From the NCBI RefSeq assembly GCF_019430945.1, contig NZ_JAHYCB010000001.1:186001-250000 (forward strand): a stretch of 64,000 bases of DNA. Reading direction: 5' to 3'. Each line of letters opens with the position of its first letter. Positions within the stretch are counted from its first letter, which is position 1. Origin of the DNA: Neorhizobium populisoli (GTDB lineage: Bacteria; Pseudomonadota; Alphaproteobacteria; Rhizobiales; Rhizobiaceae). The notes under the pieces were generated by a model that was not told where the DNA came from, did no database searches, and saw only the letters and a program-made list of their open reading frames with translations. Of this stretch, positions 38,918 through 48,571 are shown one piece after another. A program made the position numbers and the translations under genes.

Positions 38918-39058
38918 CTCCCGTCTTCCCCCTTGCGGGGAAGATGTCGCTGGAAGCGACAGATGGGGGTGGTGCCACGAACCCGACGGTGGAATATGCT
39001 GAACCACCCCCATCTGTCAGCTCCGCTGACATCTTCCCCGCAAGGGGGAAGACGGGAG
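38918..39058. repeat. Large palindromic element with 31-base perfect arms
   Basis: Positions 38918-38948 and 39028-39058 are perfectly complementary over 31 bases, and the match resumes over 14 bases further in (38960-38973 with 39003-39016). The whole element is a 141-base imperfect hairpin containing the core CCCCTTGCGGGG. Related cores occur inside uvrB (25664 region), at 57387-57412 and at 60016-60036. It lies just after the hflX 3' end. Confidence 0.85.
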
Positions 39059-39072
39059 TGCGCCGCGCCGGT

Positions 39073-40446
39073 TTACCGGTCCCAGTCTTCCTTGGCGGCT
39101 TTCGGCCCGTTGCCGAGCTTGCGCTCCAGTTCCGCGGCCTGCGCTTCCGACATCCGCACCTCGAAGGTCACCGAACCGTCCTCGTTGTCGGAGCGTTCGT
39201 CGACGATGGCATTGTCGTAGACCCAGGAGACGAGCCCGAGCTTGGCCGGCGGCAGGGTGACCGAGGTTTCGGTTAGGACGCCGGAGAGCCGCTGGGAAAT
39301 CTCGTCCATCAGGGCATCGACGCCCTCGCCCGTGACGGCCGAGACTGCCATGATGTTCTCGCGGCCCCTGGCGCGGTCGGCCATGGCGTCGTGGGCTTCG
39401 GGTTCGAGCCGGTCGATCTTGTTCCAGACCTCGATGATGCGCTTGTCGGCCTCTTTCTCGTCGATACCGAGATCGGCCAGGATGCGCATCACGTCGTTCG
39501 ACTGGGCGGCGTTGTCCGGGTCGGACATGTCTCGCACATGCAGGATAAGGTCGGCCTCCAGCACCTCTTCCAGCGTGGCGCGGAAGGCGGCGACCAGATG
39601 GGTCGGCAGGTCGGAGATGAAACCGACGGTATCGGAAAGGATGACGGTGCGGCCATGCGGCAGCTTCATGCGGCGCAGCGTCGGGTCGAGCGTCGCAAAC
39701 AGCATGTCCTCGGCCAGCACGCCGGCGCCGGTGATGCGGTTGAACAGCGTCGACTTGCCAGCGTTGGTGTAGCCCACAAGTGCGACGATCGGATGCGGCA
39801 CCTTGCGGCGTTTGGCGCGGTGAAGCTGGCGGGTGCGGACGACCTGTTCCAGCTCCTTTTCGAGCTTGACGATACGGTCCTGCAGCAGCCGACGGTCGGC
39901 TTCGATCTGGGTTTCACCCGGACCGCCCATGAAGCCGCCACCGCCGCGCTGGCGTTCAAGGTGGGTCCAGCTGCGGACCAGACGGCCCTTCTGATAATTG
40001 AGATGCGCCAGATCGACCTGCAGCGTGCCTTCCTTGGTGGAGGCGCGGCGGCCGAAGATTTCGAGGATCAGGCCGGTGCGGTCGATGACCTTGGCGCCGA
40101 GTTCCTTTTCCAGATTGCGTTGCTGCACCGGCGTCAGCGGATGGTCGACGATGACGAGGCCGGCATTGTGCTCCTCGAGCAGCGCCTTGATTTCCTCGAT
40201 CTTGCCGGAACCCATGAGAGTGGCCGGGCGTGGCTGGCTGACCGGCACGATCAACCCTTGCACGATCTCAAGATCGATGGCTTTGGCCAAACCGATCGCC
40301 TCTTCGAGGCGCGCCTCGTTGGAGCGGGGTGCTGCCGTTACGGCCGGCGAATCGCCCTGCCCGGCTCTTGCCCGCGCCTGTTTGAGCACCGGCACGATGA
40401 CGGCCGCGCGCATATCGTCCCGGTGCTTTTCAGCCTCCGGGACCAT
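39073..40446 (-). CDS. hflX: Ribosome-associated GTPase HflX
   Basis: A 457-residue GTPase with the HflX-specific N-terminal domain (LAHLNYQKGRLVRSWTHLERQRGGGGFMGGPGETQIE is the conserved linker region, quoted only by its key residues GGGGFMGGPGETQIE). The G domain follows with G1 GYTNAGKSTLFN, G3 DTVGFISDLP and G4 NKID. It splits stalled 70S ribosomes in other bacteria. It lies 41 bases downstream of hfq on the same strand, the classic hfq-hflX order. The start is taken at 40446 (MVPEAEKHRDD). Confidence 0.93.
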   Translation of the reverse strand: MVPEAEKHRDDMRAAVIVPVLKQARARAGQGDSPAVTAAPRSNEARLEEAIGLAKAIDLEIVQGLIVPVSQPRPATLMGSGKIEEIKALLEEHNAGLVIVDHPLTPVQQRNLEKELGAKVIDRTGLILEIFGRRASTKEGTLQVDLAHLNYQKGRLVRSWTHLERQRGGGGFMGGPGETQIEADRRLLQDRIVKLEKELEQVVRTRQLHRAKRRKVPHPIVALVGYTNAGKSTLFNRITGAGVLAEDMLFATLDPTLRRMKLPHGRTVILSDTVGFISDLPTHLVAAFRATLEEVLEADLILHVRDMSDPDNAAQSNDVMRILADLGIDEKEADKRIIEVWNKIDRLEPEAHDAMADRARGRENIMAVSAVTGEGVDALMDEISQRLSGVLTETSVTLPPAKLGLVSWVYDNAIVDERSDNEDGSVTFEVRMSEAQAAELERKLGNGPKAAKEDWDR

Positions 40447-40487
40447 GGATTCATTCGAGGTATCGCGATTTGAAATACGAGTTGTCC

Positions 40488-40730
40488 TTAAGCCGCGTTT
40501 TCTTCCGTCTCGAACATCTGCATCGGCTGACCCGGCATGATGGTCGAGATCGCGTGCTTATACACGAGCTGGGAATGTCCGTCACGGCGAAGCAGAACGC
40601 AGAAATTGTCGAACGAGGTGACAACACCCGTCAGCTTGACCCCGTTGATCAGGAATATCGTCAGGGAAATCTTCTGCTTGCGTACGGTATTGAGAAATAA
40701 ATCCTGAAGGTTCTGAGAACGTTCCGCCAT
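40488..40730 (-). CDS. hfq: RNA chaperone Hfq
   Basis: An 80-residue Sm-like protein that pairs small RNAs with mRNAs. Sm1 and Sm2 are visible ([20 protein letters not shown] and [12 protein letters not shown]), and the Q8-type residue is in [13 protein letters not shown]. The start at 40730 (MAERSQNLQ) matches all Hfq proteins; upstream ATG codons at 40778 are not used. It precedes hflX. Rhizobial Hfq acts with many trans small RNAs, such as the candidate reported at 10090-10182. Confidence 0.96.
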   Translation of the reverse strand: MAERSQNLQDLFLNTVRKQKISLTIFLINGVKLTGVVTSFDNFCVLLRRDGHSQLVYKHAISTIMPGQPMQMFETEENAA

Positions 40731-40838
40731 AGCGCCGCTTCTTTCTTTCTTGCCGGCGAGACGCCGGGACATGATCACGCAGATATAGAGATCTCCGGGA
40801 AACGCCCGCGAGCTTCCCTTCCCCCAATTGTCTGGTTA

Positions 40839-41702
40839 TCAAATCGCCGTCTTTTCCGCAATGTCGAAAAAGGCGTCACGAATATTGCCGGAGACGGTGC
40901 CGGGATGGCCGTTGGCGATGGGCTTTCCGTCCACTTCGATGATCGGCACGCAGATGCCAGTGGCGGAGGTGAAGAAGACTTCGCGCGCGGCCAGCATTTC
41001 CTCGGTCCTGAACTCCCGCTCGACGACTTTGAGGCCGAGCTTGGCGGCAACGTCGATGGCGGTCGTGCGGGTGATTCCCTTGAGGATGCCGTGCTCGGCG
41101 GGACGCGTCACCATTTCGCCATCGGGCGTGACGATCCAGACGTTGGAGGATGCGCCTTCCATGACGATGCCGTTGCGATCGACAAAGATCGCGTCATTGG
41201 CGCCGGCTTCCTTGGCCTGCTGTTTGGCAAGCACGTTAGGCAACAGACCGACCGTCTTGATATCGACGCGGTCCCAGCGGTTTTCCGGCAGAGTGATCAC
41301 CTTGATGCCGTTGGCGTACTTCTTGGCAGCAACCGACGGATCGACACTTTTTGCCGTGATGGTGATGGTCGGCGGCGTGCCTTCCGCGGGAAAGAAATGG
41401 TCGCGGCGGGCGGCACCGCGGGTGACCTGCATGTAGAAGATGCCGTTCTTCACGTGGTTGCGGCGCAGCACTTCGCGGATCACGAAGGTGAGCGCGGCAC
41501 GGCTCATCGGCGCTGCCATCCTCAATTCCGACAGCGAACGATCGAGGCGGTTCAGGTGCCGCGTCAGGTCGACGATCATGCCTTGGCGCACTTCGCAGAC
41601 TTCGTAGACGCCATCGGCGAACTGGAAGCCACGGTCCTCGATATGCACGGCGGCGTCTGAATGGCGGACATATTGTCCGTTCACATAGGCAATTCTCGAC
41701 AT
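40839..41702 (-). CDS. dat: D-amino acid aminotransferase
   Basis: A 287-residue fold-type IV PLP enzyme that interconverts D-alanine and D-glutamate with their keto acids. The PLP lysine is in DIKTVGLLPNVLAKQ, and the phosphate-binding segments VMEGASSNVWIV and GITRTTAIDVA follow. The start at 41702 (MSRIAYVNG) has AGGGGG upstream; upstream frame residues are rejected. The gene lies between trkA and hfq in the conserved alphaproteobacterial order. A repeat separates it from trkA. Confidence 0.92.
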   Translation of the reverse strand: MSRIAYVNGQYVRHSDAAVHIEDRGFQFADGVYEVCEVRQGMIVDLTRHLNRLDRSLSELRMAAPMSRAALTFVIREVLRRNHVKNGIFYMQVTRGAARRDHFFPAEGTPPTITITAKSVDPSVAAKKYANGIKVITLPENRWDRVDIKTVGLLPNVLAKQQAKEAGANDAIFVDRNGIVMEGASSNVWIVTPDGEMVTRPAEHGILKGITRTTAIDVAAKLGLKVVEREFRTEEMLAAREVFFTSATGICVPIIEVDGKPIANGHPGTVSGNIRDAFFDIAEKTAI

Positions 41703-41726
41703 CTTGGCCCCCTGGGAATGTTTAGA

Positions 41727-41779
41727 GCATTGACGCAATTCCGGACGCGAAACCGGTTTCCACTTTCGCTGGAATTGCT
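41727..41779. repeat. Short palindromic repeat after trkA
   Basis: GCAATTCC (41735-41742) pairs with GGAATTGC (41771-41778), and inside it GCGAAA (41747-41752) with TTTCGC (41764-41769). Elements with the pattern GAGCATTGACGCAATTCCGGACGCGAAACCGG recur widely between rhizobial genes from general knowledge; only its core letters matter here. It ends at the trkA stop codon and could serve as its 3' boundary. Confidence 0.6.
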
Positions 41780-43155
41780 TAGAAATACTGAATGGAAACG
41801 CGAAACAGCTGCTCCACATCGCGCACGGCATCGGCTGTCGCGAAGAGCACGACCCGGTCGCGCGCCTTGATCTTTGTGTTGCCGTCCGGCCGAATAACGG
41901 AGTCACCGCGATAGATGGCGCCGATACGGATGCCATCCGGCAAATCGAGTTCGCGAAACGTCCGGCCGACCAGCGGCGAGGTTTCCAGCGCCTCGGCCTC
42001 GATCACTTCGGCAGCGCCGTTCTGCACGGCGTAGACCGAGCGGATGCGACCCTTGCGGACATGCTGCAGCACGCGCGAGATGGTCACCGCCCGCGGATTG
42101 ATCTGTGCGTCAATGCCGACCGAGTCGGTGATCTGGTGCAGGGACGTCGAGTTGATGAGCACGAGGTTGGACTTGCAGCCGAGCGACTTGGCCAGCACCG
42201 CGCCCAGGATGTTGATCTGGTCGCTGTTGGTCAGCGTGATCATCAGATCGGTATCCTGAATATCGGCCTGGGTGAGGATATTCTGGTCGAGCGCCGAACC
42301 ATGCAGCACGATCGTGTTGCGCAGTTTTTCGGAAATCGCGATCGCCCTTTCGCGGTCGCTTTCGATGATCTTCAGCCGCATGCGCGGCTGCTGTTCCTCA
42401 ATCGTCTTGGCGACGTAATAGCCGATATTGCCGCCACCGGCGATGATGATGCGACGCGCCTCCTGCTCCTCATGACCGAACAGGCCGAGCGTGCGGCGGA
42501 TGTGTTCGCGCTGGCAGATGACATAGGCAAGGTCGCCGACCTGCAACTGGTCGGCGGAGCGGGCGACGATCAGCAGATTGTTGCGGACGATGCCGACCAC
42601 CGTCGCCATCAGGTCCGGAAAAAGTTCGGACAGCTGGTTCAGCGGCGTCGAGACGACCGGGCAATCCTCCATGCACTCGATCGCCACCATGGCGATATGG
42701 TCATCGGCGAATTTGACGACATCGTTGGCGCCGGGAAACGAGATGCGCCGCAGCACCATCTTGCCGACCTCGACTTCCGGCGAAATCGTCACGTCGATCG
42801 ACATGTTCTGGCGGCTGAAGAGATCGGCATATTCCGGCTTCAGATAGTTCTGGGCACGGATGCGGGCGACCTTGGTGGGCACCGAGAAGAGCGCATGCGC
42901 CACTTCGCAGGCAACGATATTGACCTCGTCGTAAAGCGTCACGGCGATGATCATGTCGGCGTCTTCGGCACCGGCCTTTTCCAGCATGTCCGGATGGGCG
43001 CCGTGGCCGACGTAACCCTTGACGTCCAGCGTCTCCGTCATCGCGGCGATCAGCGATGCCGAAGTATCGATGACCGAGACGTCATTGTCTTCCTGCGACA
43101 GCCGTTCGGCGATGCCGTAGCCCACCTGCCCCGCGCCGCAAATGATCACTTTCAT
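41779..43155 (-). CDS. trkA: Trk potassium transport regulatory protein TrkA
   Basis: A 458-residue peripheral membrane NAD-binding subunit that gates the TrkH potassium channel. It has two tandem RCK units: GAGQVGYGIAERLSQEDNDV at the N-terminus and GGGNIGYYVAKTIEEQQP at about residue 235, each followed by an RCK_C domain. TrkH is not encoded in the window. Its position after ntrX is the usual alphaproteobacterial arrangement, 37 bases separating the two. Confidence 0.95.
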   Translation of the reverse strand: MKVIICGAGQVGYGIAERLSQEDNDVSVIDTSASLIAAMTETLDVKGYVGHGAHPDMLEKAGAEDADMIIAVTLYDEVNIVACEVAHALFSVPTKVARIRAQNYLKPEYADLFSRQNMSIDVTISPEVEVGKMVLRRISFPGANDVVKFADDHIAMVAIECMEDCPVVSTPLNQLSELFPDLMATVVGIVRNNLLIVARSADQLQVGDLAYVICQREHIRRTLGLFGHEEQEARRIIIAGGGNIGYYVAKTIEEQQPRMRLKIIESDRERAIAISEKLRNTIVLHGSALDQNILTQADIQDTDLMITLTNSDQINILGAVLAKSLGCKSNLVLINSTSLHQITDSVGIDAQINPRAVTISRVLQHVRKGRIRSVYAVQNGAAEVIEAEALETSPLVGRTFRELDLPDGIRIGAIYRGDSVIRPDGNTKIKARDRVVLFATADAVRDVEQLFRVSIQYF

Positions 43156-43192
43156 CTATCAAGACTTTCGGGCATCGGTCAGGACTTTCGGG

Positions 43193-44557
43193 TCAGACGC
43201 CGAGCGACTTCAGCTTGCGGTGCAGAGCGGAACGCTCCATGCCGACAAACTCCGCCGTGCGGGAAATGTTGCCGCCGAAACGGTTGATCTGGGCGATCAG
43301 GTAATCGCGTTCGAACATTTCGCGAGCTTCGCGCAACGGCAGCGTCATGATGTGGTAATCGCCCTTGGCGGAAACCTTCGGCAGCATGTCGCCAAGATCG
43401 GTCGGCAGCATGTCGGCGGAAATCGGCGTGTCCGGGCCATCGGTGCGGGCAAGGATCATCAGCCGCTCGATATTGTTGCGCAACTGGCGGATATTGCCCG
43501 GCCAGTCATGCGCCTGCAGAACCGCCATGGCGTCCTCGCCGATCCGGCGGGTCTTGATGCCGGCCTGTTCGGATATCTGGCGCATGAACATGTCGACCAG
43601 GAACGGAATGTCCTCGCGACGTTCGGCGAGCGCCGGCACCTTGACCGGCACCACGGCCAGACGGTGATAGAGATCTTCGCGGAACGAGCCTTCCGAGATC
43701 AGGCTCTCGAGATTATAGGCCGTCGAGGAGATGATGCGGACATCGACCTTGACGCGCTTGGAACCGCCGACGCGTTCGAACTGCTGATCGACCAGCACGC
43801 GCAGGATCTTGTTCTGCGTCTCGCGCGGCATTTCACCGACTTCGTCGAGATAGAGGATGCCGCGATGCGCCTCTTCCAGCGCGCCGATCTTGCGCGGCTG
43901 GCCCGGGCCGCCTTCGGTGCCGAACAACGCGACTTCCATACGGTCCGGCGTGATCGTTGCGGCATTCAGCGCCACGAACGGGCCGGTGACGCGGGTCGAA
44001 CGCTTGTGGATCATCCGCGCCACCAGTTCCTTGCCGGAACCGGAGGGGCCGAGGATCATGATGCGGCTATTGGTAGGCGAGACCTTTTCGATGTTCTGGC
44101 GAAGCTGCGAGACGGCGACCGAGGTGCCGACCAGTTCGGCGGCGTCGCCGGTGCGCTTCTTCAGTTCGGTCACTTCGCGCTTCAGCTTGGAATTTTCCAG
44201 CGCACGCTCGGCGATCAGGATCAGACGGTCGGCCTTGAACGGCTTTTCGATGAAGTCGAAGGCGCCGCGCTTGATGGCGGAAACCGCCGTCTCGACATTG
44301 CCGTGGCCGGAGATCATCACGACGGGCAGATCCGGATGGCGGGTCTTGACCTCATCCAGCAGCGCCAGGCCGTCGAGCTTCGATCCCTGCATCCAGATAT
44401 CCAGGAAGACCAGGCGCGGCACGCGATCGGAAATCGCCGCCAGTGCGCTGTCGCTGTCATGGGCGGTGCGGGTCTCGTGGCCTTCATCGGAGAGGATGCC
44501 CGAAACGATCTCGCGAATATCCGCCTCGTCATCCACGACCAGAATATCAGACGCCAT
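43193..44557 (-). CDS. ntrX: Response regulator NtrX
   Basis: A 454-residue regulator with receiver domain (DIWMQG carries the phospho-aspartate region), AAA+ domain (GPSGSGKELVARMIHKRS) and C-terminal Fis-type helix-turn-helix (FGGNISRTAEFVGMERSALH). Where NtrC has GAFTGA, NtrX reads EVALFGTEGGPGQPRKIGALE, so the sigma-54 contact loop is missing. The protein may therefore act independently of sigma-54. It is the partner of the sensor NtrY, overlapping its gene end by 11 bases. Confidence 0.95.
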   Translation of the reverse strand: MASDILVVDDEADIREIVSGILSDEGHETRTAHDSDSALAAISDRVPRLVFLDIWMQGSKLDGLALLDEVKTRHPDLPVVMISGHGNVETAVSAIKRGAFDFIEKPFKADRLILIAERALENSKLKREVTELKKRTGDAAELVGTSVAVSQLRQNIEKVSPTNSRIMILGPSGSGKELVARMIHKRSTRVTGPFVALNAATITPDRMEVALFGTEGGPGQPRKIGALEEAHRGILYLDEVGEMPRETQNKILRVLVDQQFERVGGSKRVKVDVRIISSTAYNLESLISEGSFREDLYHRLAVVPVKVPALAERREDIPFLVDMFMRQISEQAGIKTRRIGEDAMAVLQAHDWPGNIRQLRNNIERLMILARTDGPDTPISADMLPTDLGDMLPKVSAKGDYHIMTLPLREAREMFERDYLIAQINRFGGNISRTAEFVGMERSALHRKLKSLGV

Positions 44558-46877
44558 AAGCCAATTCCTTGTTATTATCGGTTCCGGGCAAGGCCTGCTG
44601 CTGATGCGGCAATACCACCCTGATCATGGCGCCCTTGCCATGATCGAAATCGGCAGGCGCATCGTGCAATTCGAGCTGCCCGCCGTGTTCTTCAATGATC
44701 TTCTTGACGATCGCGAGACCAAGGCCAGTGCCCTTCTCGCGCATCGTCATATAGGGTTCGAGAATGCGATGACGGTTCTCGACCGGCAGGCCGATGCCGT
44801 TGTCCATGACGTCCACGACGAAAGCGTCGCGTACCGCATCAAAACTCGAACGAACCTTCACCTTGCGGCCGTCCCGCTCCTGATCGCTCGGCACCGCCTC
44901 GATCGCCTCTACGGCGTTCTTGACGAGATTGCCGAAGGCCTGGCCGAGCATGCGCGCATCGAACATGCCCTTTTGCGGCTCGTCGCCGAACTCGCGGGTG
45001 AAATCCACATGCGTCGTGCCCATTTCGCGCAGGAAGATGGCGTCGCGCAGGATATCGCGCAGGTCGGCCTGCTCCTTGGCCGGTTTCGGCATGCGGGCGA
45101 ATGACGAGAACTCGTCGACCATGCGGCCGATATCACCGACCTGGCGGACGATCGTATCGGTGCATTGGTCGAAGACGGCCCGGTCGTCCTCGGCGATCTG
45201 CTTGCCGTAGCGGCGCTTCAGGCGCTCGGCTGACAGCTGGATCGGGGTCAGCGGGTTCTTGATCTCGTGGGCGATACGGCGGGCGACATCGGCCCAGGCG
45301 GTCGAGCGCTGGGCGATGACGAGATCGGTGATGTCGTCGAGCGTGATGACGTAGGAATCCTGCGCTGCACGCTGCTCCTCGCGGGTGACCTGAACCGACA
45401 GCGTCCGCTCCTTGCCGCCGCGCATCAGGTTCACTTCCTTGCGGAAGTCGCTGCGGGCACGCGCCCTCGCCTCGGTCAGGACCTGCTCGATCTCCGGCGC
45501 CACATCCTGCAGCTTCTCGCCCATCAGCTTGTCGGCCGGAATGCCGAGGAAATGTTCGGCAGACGGATTGACGATGGTGATGCGCCGGTCTTCCTCGACG
45601 CCGATGACGGCGGCCGTCACACCCGACAGCACCGCCTCGATGAAGCGGCGGCGATCATCCACTTCGTCCTTGGCTTCGAGGATCTCGTCGCGCTGGCTGC
45701 GGATTTCGGAAATCATCCGGTTGAAGGTGCGCGACAGGTTGCCGACGTCGCCATCGGCGGCGCGCACCGGAACCACGACGTTGAGATTGCCGGTACCGAC
45801 GCTGTCGGCTGCGCTGATCAGCAGCCGGATTGGCCGGACGATACGGTCGGCGACGGCGATCGCTGTCCAGATCGCCGCGAGCAGCACGATCAACGCGAAG
45901 CCGAGATAAAGAACCGCGAAGGCGAATTGCAGCGAACTGCGCCCCGCCTCCATCGCCTTGTATTCGGCGGAGTTCTCTTCCATCAGGTGCATCGCGCCGA
46001 TGACCTTCGGATCAACGGCACGGATCGTGTAGAGGAAGGCGCCGGAAATGCCGTCGAGCTTGATGACGGCACCGACGAGGTTTGTGACGCCCGGCGGGAT
46101 CAGCGTCGGCTGGCCGGCGGCCGCCGTCTTCAAAGCGTCGGCGGGAATGGCCGGTAGCGGCTTTTCCGTCTTGATCTCAGCCTGAACCATCGCCTGCCCG
46201 TCCTCCTTGACGAGGAAGGCGCCGAGCATGCCGCGGCCACGGGCCTGACGGGTCATCAGATCGACGAAACCGGTGCGATCGAGATAGAACATCGCGCGGT
46301 TGCGCTCGAGGTCGTTCGCCATCGACACCGTCTGGCCCTGCAGATAGCTGGCGTTCTCCAGCATATAGGCTCGAGCGACATCCTGCGACGACTGGACGAT
46401 CGACTGGGTGCGCAGCGAGAACCAGCGGTCGAGACCGACATTCAGTGTCAGACTGGCGAAGATCGCCACCAGAACCGCCGGTGTGATTGCCACGATGGAA
46501 AACAGCACGACGATGCGCACATGCAGGCGGGCCGCGGCACGGCCACGATTGCGCGCCTTCACCAGCCGCAGGACCTCACGGCAGATGAGATACATCAGGC
46601 CGAGGATGAAGAGCGAGTTCAGGACGGCGGATGTGATGACGACATTGGTCGTCGGCGCAATCGGCGTGACGCCCAGAAGGATGAACAGTGTCAGCGTGGC
46701 GCAGACAAGCGCTCCGCCGGCGAGCAGAAGGCCCGGAAGCGCGAACGACGCACGCCGATCCTGCACCGAAACCGCCGGCTCATGGCCTGACGATTCAATG
46801 TCGGACAGCTCCTGGCCGGGCAGTTCATCACCGGACCGCCGATTATCGGCGACCGGCGCTGTCACGCCTTCCGTCAT
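44547..46877 (-). CDS. ntrY: Sensor histidine kinase NtrY
   Basis: A 776-residue inner-membrane kinase of the NtrYX system, linked to nitrogen, envelope and redox control. Features are a hydrophobic N-terminal region with several helices (to about residue 150), a periplasmic section, a HAMP after the second transmembrane block, a PAS domain, an H-box [21 protein letters not shown]-box FGNLVKNAVEAI and GTGLGLAIVKKI. The start at 46877 (MTEGVTAPVAD) is preferred to 46955. It overlaps ntrX by 11 bases. The 242-base gap to ntrC may carry its promoter. Confidence 0.95.
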   Translation of the reverse strand: MTEGVTAPVADNRRSGDELPGQELSDIESSGHEPAVSVQDRRASFALPGLLLAGGALVCATLTLFILLGVTPIAPTTNVVITSAVLNSLFILGLMYLICREVLRLVKARNRGRAAARLHVRIVVLFSIVAITPAVLVAIFASLTLNVGLDRWFSLRTQSIVQSSQDVARAYMLENASYLQGQTVSMANDLERNRAMFYLDRTGFVDLMTRQARGRGMLGAFLVKEDGQAMVQAEIKTEKPLPAIPADALKTAAAGQPTLIPPGVTNLVGAVIKLDGISGAFLYTIRAVDPKVIGAMHLMEENSAEYKAMEAGRSSLQFAFAVLYLGFALIVLLAAIWTAIAVADRIVRPIRLLISAADSVGTGNLNVVVPVRAADGDVGNLSRTFNRMISEIRSQRDEILEAKDEVDDRRRFIEAVLSGVTAAVIGVEEDRRITIVNPSAEHFLGIPADKLMGEKLQDVAPEIEQVLTEARARARSDFRKEVNLMRGGKERTLSVQVTREEQRAAQDSYVITLDDITDLVIAQRSTAWADVARRIAHEIKNPLTPIQLSAERLKRRYGKQIAEDDRAVFDQCTDTIVRQVGDIGRMVDEFSSFARMPKPAKEQADLRDILRDAIFLREMGTTHVDFTREFGDEPQKGMFDARMLGQAFGNLVKNAVEAIEAVPSDQERDGRKVKVRSSFDAVRDAFVVDVMDNGIGLPVENRHRILEPYMTMREKGTGLGLAIVKKIIEEHGGQLELHDAPADFDHGKGAMIRVVLPHQQQALPGTDNNKELAYGV

Positions 46878-47119
46878 CTGATCCACTCCGATCCCCAATT
46901 CCTCGCGGGAGATCGTTTCAACCGGGGCACCGCGGCCCGAGCGAAGCGATAGCAAGTTTCCCGGAACAGGCCTCAGCGCACCCCTTCGACGGCCGCCACT
47001 CCGTCGACTGTTTCACTGACACCTGCGTGACCTTTAAGCAACGCTTTGTGGCGAAAATGCAACGATGCATGGCAGGTGTCAAGAAGCCGGGAACATTGTC
47101 CCGCACTCTTGAACCCGCG

Positions 47120-48571
47120 TCAGGCGCCGCGGGAGCTGCGATAGACGGAAACGCCGAGTTCGCGGATTTTCTTGCGCAGCGTATTGCGGTTGAGGCCGAG
47201 CAGATCGGCGGCCTTGATCTGGTTGCCGCGGGTGGCGGTCAGGGCCGCGAGAATCAGCGGGTATTCCAGCTCGGTCAGGACCCGGTCGTATAGGCCGGGT
47301 GGCGGCAGGTTGTCGCCAAAGCTCGCGAAATAGGTGCGCATGTTTTCTTCCACCGCCTGTGCGATGGTCAGCGAACCGGAACGGGCGCCCATCTTGTCGA
47401 TCGGGCTGTCCGGCACGTCGGAGCGCAGCTCCGAATCGATGATCTCGCGGGTGATGACATCCTGCGGATAAAGCGCGGTCAGGCGGCGGATGAGGTTTTC
47501 CAGCTCGCGGACGTTGCCCGGCCAGGCGTAACCCTTCATCAGGTCCAGCGCTTCATTGTCGAAACGCTTCGAATCGAGGCCTTCCTTTTCCGCCATCTGC
47601 ATGAAGTGGCGGACGAGATCCGGAATATCCTCGGCGCGGTCGCGGAGCGGCGGCAGGCGCAGCGGCACGACGTTGAGACGGTAATAGAGGTCTTCGCGGA
47701 ACAGGCCCTGATTGATGAGCTGCTTCAGGTCCTTGTTGGTGGCGGCGACGATGCGGACATCGGTGCGAATGGGGGTGCGGCCGCCGACGGTCGTATATTC
47801 GCCCTGCTGCAGGACGCGCAGAAGCCGCGTCTGGGCATCCATCGGCATGTCGCCGATTTCGTCGAGGAAGAGCGTGCCGCCTTCCGCCTGTTCGAAACGG
47901 CCGGTGGAGCGGTTCTGGGCGCCGGTGAAGGCACCCTTTTCGTGACCGAACAGTTCCGACTCGATCAGGTCGCGCGGGATGGCGGCCATATTGATCGCCA
48001 CAAAGGGTCCGTTGCGGCGTTTGCCGTAGTCATGCAGCGCACGAGCGACGAGTTCCTTGCCGGTACCAGACTCGCCAGTGATCATCAGCGTCAGGTCCGT
48101 CTGCATCAGGCGGGCGAGAACGCGATAGATTTCCTGCATGGCGGCGGAACGGCCGACCAGCGGCATGCCGTCCTGCATGTCGTCTTCGAGGCGCGGCGGC
48201 TTGCGCTTCGGCTCGGACAGCGCGCGGCCGATGATGGCGATCAGCTCGGTCAGGTCGAAGGGCTTCGGCAGATAGTCGTAGGCGCCCTTTTCCGACGCCT
48301 TGATGGCCGTCATGAAGGTGTTCTGGGCGCTCATCACCAGAACCGGCAGCTCCGGCCGGGACTTCTTGATGCGCGGCAAGAGATCGAAGGCGTTCTCATC
48401 GGGCATGATGACGTCGGTCACCACGAGATCGCCCTCGCCGGCCGAAATCCAGCGCCAGAGGGTCGCCGCATTCGAGGTGATGCGCACGTCGTAGCCTGCC
48501 CTGGTCAAAGCCTGGTTCAGAACGGTGCGGATGGCCGCGTCGTCGTCGGCGACAAGGATCGTGGCAGTCAT
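47120..48571 (-). CDS. ntrC: Nitrogen regulator NtrC
   Basis: A 483-residue sigma-54 activator. Receiver aspartate lies in the [10 protein letters not shown] segment, AAA+ domain with [15 protein letters not shown] and an intact GAFTGA loop ([15 protein letters not shown]), and a C-terminal Fis-type helix-turn-helix ending in VYRSSRGA. It activates nitrogen-limitation genes when phosphorylated by NtrB. Its start overlaps the ntrB stop by 4 bases, so the two are translationally coupled. The next gene, ntrY, starts 242 bases later. Confidence 0.97.
   Translation of the reverse strand: MTATILVADDDAAIRTVLNQALTRAGYDVRITSNAATLWRWISAGEGDLVVTDVIMPDENAFDLLPRIKKSRPELPVLVMSAQNTFMTAIKASEKGAYDYLPKPFDLTELIAIIGRALSEPKRKPPRLEDDMQDGMPLVGRSAAMQEIYRVLARLMQTDLTLMITGESGTGKELVARALHDYGKRRNGPFVAINMAAIPRDLIESELFGHEKGAFTGAQNRSTGRFEQAEGGTLFLDEIGDMPMDAQTRLLRVLQQGEYTTVGGRTPIRTDVRIVAATNKDLKQLINQGLFREDLYYRLNVVPLRLPPLRDRAEDIPDLVRHFMQMAEKEGLDSKRFDNEALDLMKGYAWPGNVRELENLIRRLTALYPQDVITREIIDSELRSDVPDSPIDKMGARSGSLTIAQAVEENMRTYFASFGDNLPPPGLYDRVLTELEYPLILAALTATRGNQIKAADLLGLNRNTLRKKIRELGVSVYRSSRGA

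Noticed and set aside
47018-47080. GACACCTG/CAGGTGTC inverted repeat upstream of ntrY as an NtrC or NtrX site
   Set aside because: It does not match the known NtrC half-sites with confidence, and spacing of 47 bases is too wide for a single operator.
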